From Kordiimonadaceae bacterium (lineage in GTDB: Bacteria; Pseudomonadota; Alphaproteobacteria; Sphingomonadales; Emcibacteraceae), in contig JACKKT010000008.1 in the NCBI GenBank assembly GCA_024236295.1, forward strand, positions 1 to 64,000: a stretch of 64,000 bases of DNA, in the 5' to 3' direction. This document shows, piece after piece, positions 62,545-64,000 of this stretch. The position numbers were made by a program, and so were the translations under genes. Below the pieces are notes generated by a model. That model worked only from the letters and a program-made list of their open reading frames with translations. It was not told the origin of the DNA and ran no database searches. The stretch's first letter is position 1. Each line of letters begins with the position of its first letter.

Positions 62545-63731
62545 TGACTAAAATTATCGTTGATAAAAGCTACCTAAATTGGCCGTTTTTTGAAGATCAC
62601 CATCGTGACCTTGCAGAAAAAATTGAAAGCTGGTGCCAGCACAATCTAGCCGACGACCATAATCATGGCAACGTTGATCAGGCATGCCGGGATATTCTTG
62701 CTAAACTGGCAAAAGGTGGATGGCTAAATTATGTTATCCCCAAAGCGTATGGCGGCATATTTGAAGAATTTGATGTCAGATCCCTTTGTCTGATCCGTGA
62801 AACGCTGGCCCGTCATGACGGCCTTGCCGATTTTGTCTTTGCCATGCAGGGACTAGGAAGCGGGACAATTACTCTTTTTGGAAGTGATGACATTAAAAAA
62901 GAATACCTGCCGGATGTTGCTTTGGGTAAAAAAATTGCCGCCTTTGCCCTTACCGAGCTTGAAAGCGGGTCTGATGTCGCCAGCATGACGACAACTGCTG
63001 AGGATAAAGGGGATCATTATCTGGTCAATGGGGCAAAAACCTATATTTCCAATGGGGGTATTGCCGATTATTATGTGCTTTTCGCCCGAACCGGAGAAGC
63101 CCCGGGAGCAAAGGGACTATCTGCCATGATACTTGATGCAGATACACCCGGCCTTGAAATCACAGAACGCATTGAGGTCATTGCCCCACATCCGCTGGCC
63201 ACCGTTACATTTAAAAATTGTAAAATCCCAAATAACAAGTGCCTCAGCAAGTCCGGAGACGGATTTAAGGCGGCCATGGCAACGCTTGATATTTTCCGAT
63301 CAACTGTTGGCGCCGCTGCACTTGGGTTTGCCAGGCGAGCTTTAAGTGAAGCCGTTGAGCGCACAAATAACCGCCATCTTTTTGGCGCGCCGCTCCATAA
63401 TCTTCAACTTGTGCAAGGGATGCTGGCAGAAAGCGCCGTTGATGTGGATAGTAGTGCACTACTCATTTACAGGGCTGCCTGGACCCGTGACAATTTGGGG
63501 CAGCGAGTCACTCGTGAAGCAGCCATGGCAAAAATGCATGCAACCGAAACCGCACAAAATGTTATTGATAAAGCGGTGCAAATTTTTGGCGGCATGGGTG
63601 TTGTCAGTGGCGTCAAAGTAGAAGAATTATACCGCGAAATCCGCGCCCTTCGTATTTACGAAGGGGCGACTGAAGTTCAGAAAATTATAATCGCACGACA
63701 ACTTCTGCAAAATCATAAGGAAAATTCGTAA
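62544..63731 (+). CDS. Acyl-CoA dehydrogenase
   Basis: A 395-residue FAD acyl-CoA dehydrogenase. The FAD/substrate motif AFALTELESGSDVASMTTTAE is near residue 135, and TYISNGGIADYYVLFAR follows. The C-terminal helical domain ends with REIRALRIYEGATEVQKIIIARQLL, where the Glu of YEGATE is the usual catalytic base. It introduces a 2,3 double bond into an acyl- or alicyclic-CoA and passes electrons to ETF. In this operon it probably oxidises the reduced ring or the ring-opened chain from 2-aminobenzoyl-CoA. Confidence 0.93.
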   Translation: MTKIIVDKSYLNWPFFEDHHRDLAEKIESWCQHNLADDHNHGNVDQACRDILAKLAKGGWLNYVIPKAYGGIFEEFDVRSLCLIRETLARHDGLADFVFAMQGLGSGTITLFGSDDIKKEYLPDVALGKKIAAFALTELESGSDVASMTTTAEDKGDHYLVNGAKTYISNGGIADYYVLFARTGEAPGAKGLSAMILDADTPGLEITERIEVIAPHPLATVTFKNCKIPNNKCLSKSGDGFKAAMATLDIFRSTVGAAALGFARRALSEAVERTNNRHLFGAPLHNLQLVQGMLAESAVDVDSSALLIYRAAWTRDNLGQRVTREAAMAKMHATETAQNVIDKAVQIFGGMGVVSGVKVEELYREIRALRIYEGATEVQKIIIARQLLQNHKENS

Positions 63732-63732
63732 T

Positions 63733-64000
63733 ATGAAACAGCTTCTGCCGGATGGATGGCCAAGACCAAAAGGATATTCAAACGCTGTCAGTGTTAATAG
63801 TGGCCGGACAATTTATATCGCAGGGCTTATCGGCTGGAACGAAGATGAAGTTATTGTAAGCGACTGCCTTATGGATCAGTTTCGCAAAACACTGGAAAAT
63901 ATAGACGCCGTGCTTAAAGCGGGTGGTGCAGGACCGGAACATATAGTCCGCATGACTTGGTATATTACCGACAAGCAGGAATATCTTAAAAACTTAAAGG
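63733..64000 (+). CDS. RidA/YjgF family protein (partial, runs off the right edge)
   Basis: It starts at the ATG at 63733, one base after the acyl-CoA dehydrogenase stop, and reads 89 codons to the window end. LPDGWPRPKGYSNAVSVNSG, IYIAGLIGWNED and VLKAGGAGPEHIVRMTWYIT are typical of RidA/YjgF trimers, which hydrolyse enamines and imines to ketones plus ammonia. In a pathway that reduces an aminated ring the intermediate is an enamine, so this protein is well placed to remove the amino nitrogen. Its position in the operon supports that role, which remains an inference. Confidence 0.9.
   Translation, partial: MKQLLPDGWPRPKGYSNAVSVNSGRTIYIAGLIGWNEDEVIVSDCLMDQFRKTLENIDAVLKAGGAGPEHIVRMTWYITDKQEYLKNLK

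Noticed and set aside
1..64000. Mobile elements, CRISPR arrays, tRNA or rRNA genes.
   Set aside because: I saw no transposase or integrase, no spaced short direct repeats and no recognisable RNA gene. The direct repeats present are the PQQ and NHL paralogues.

Overview
The window reads as chromosomal DNA of a Gram-negative heterotroph with moderately AT-rich coding. TonB receptors, a tripartite RND pump, a lipobox lipoprotein, periplasmic quinoproteins and several CoA-linked aromatic catabolic genes point to a proteobacterium, most likely an alphaproteobacterium. That placement is an inference from gene style, because no rRNA or tRNA gene is present. I saw no insertion sequence, phage gene or CRISPR array.

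Layout. Positions 1-1178 hold a divergent pair: the start of an FAD amine/amino-acid oxidase and an ornithine cyclodeaminase/mu-crystallin family gene. Positions 1216-6004 are a cobalamin uptake operon (btuB-btuF-btuC-btuD) behind a B12 riboswitch that has a clear RBS-sequestering hairpin. Positions 6000-12895 carry two penicillin-acylase family hydrolases and a TonB receptor on the minus strand. Positions 13412-25095 hold five tandem copies of a soluble periplasmic PQQ dehydrogenase, with a small cytochrome c between copies 2 and 3; most of these genes are followed by their own terminator hairpin. Positions 25198-32993 contain three NHL beta-propeller proteins, a HupE/UreJ-type membrane protein, an ECF sigma factor with its DGPF/YCII partner, and two cupin proteins. 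Positions 33117-41157 are one minus-strand heavy-metal efflux operon: TolC-type channel, adaptor, RND pump, DUF3240, PepSY, response regulator, histidine kinase. Positions 41435-43196 encode a nitric oxide reductase (norCB).

Positions 43206-64000 form a large CoA-dependent aromatic catabolic locus. Its core enzymes are a cyclase-family hydrolase (candidate isatin hydrolase), a two-subunit indolepyruvate-type 2-oxoacid:ferredoxin oxidoreductase, a 2-aminobenzoate-type CoA ligase and a fused 2-aminobenzoyl-CoA monooxygenase/reductase. Beta-oxidation enzymes, a thioesterase, a RidA protein, an SDR and two MarR regulators accompany them. Together they suggest the route (dioxindole) -> isatin -> isatinate -> 2-aminobenzoyl-CoA -> ring reduction -> beta-oxidation. 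Accessory genes with no assigned step are a CDGSH-cupin fusion, a class V aminotransferase, an AceE-like stand-alone E1 and a zinc alcohol dehydrogenase. The two divergent promoter regions of this locus share a TTACRTGTAA palindrome, a candidate MarR operator.

The observations most worth following are the isatin-to-anthraniloyl-CoA gene set, the mosaic five-copy quinoprotein array in which the last copy has lost the catalytic aspartate, the 27-bp element shared by two NHL genes beside an ECF sigma factor, and the CDGSH-CDGSH-cupin fusion.
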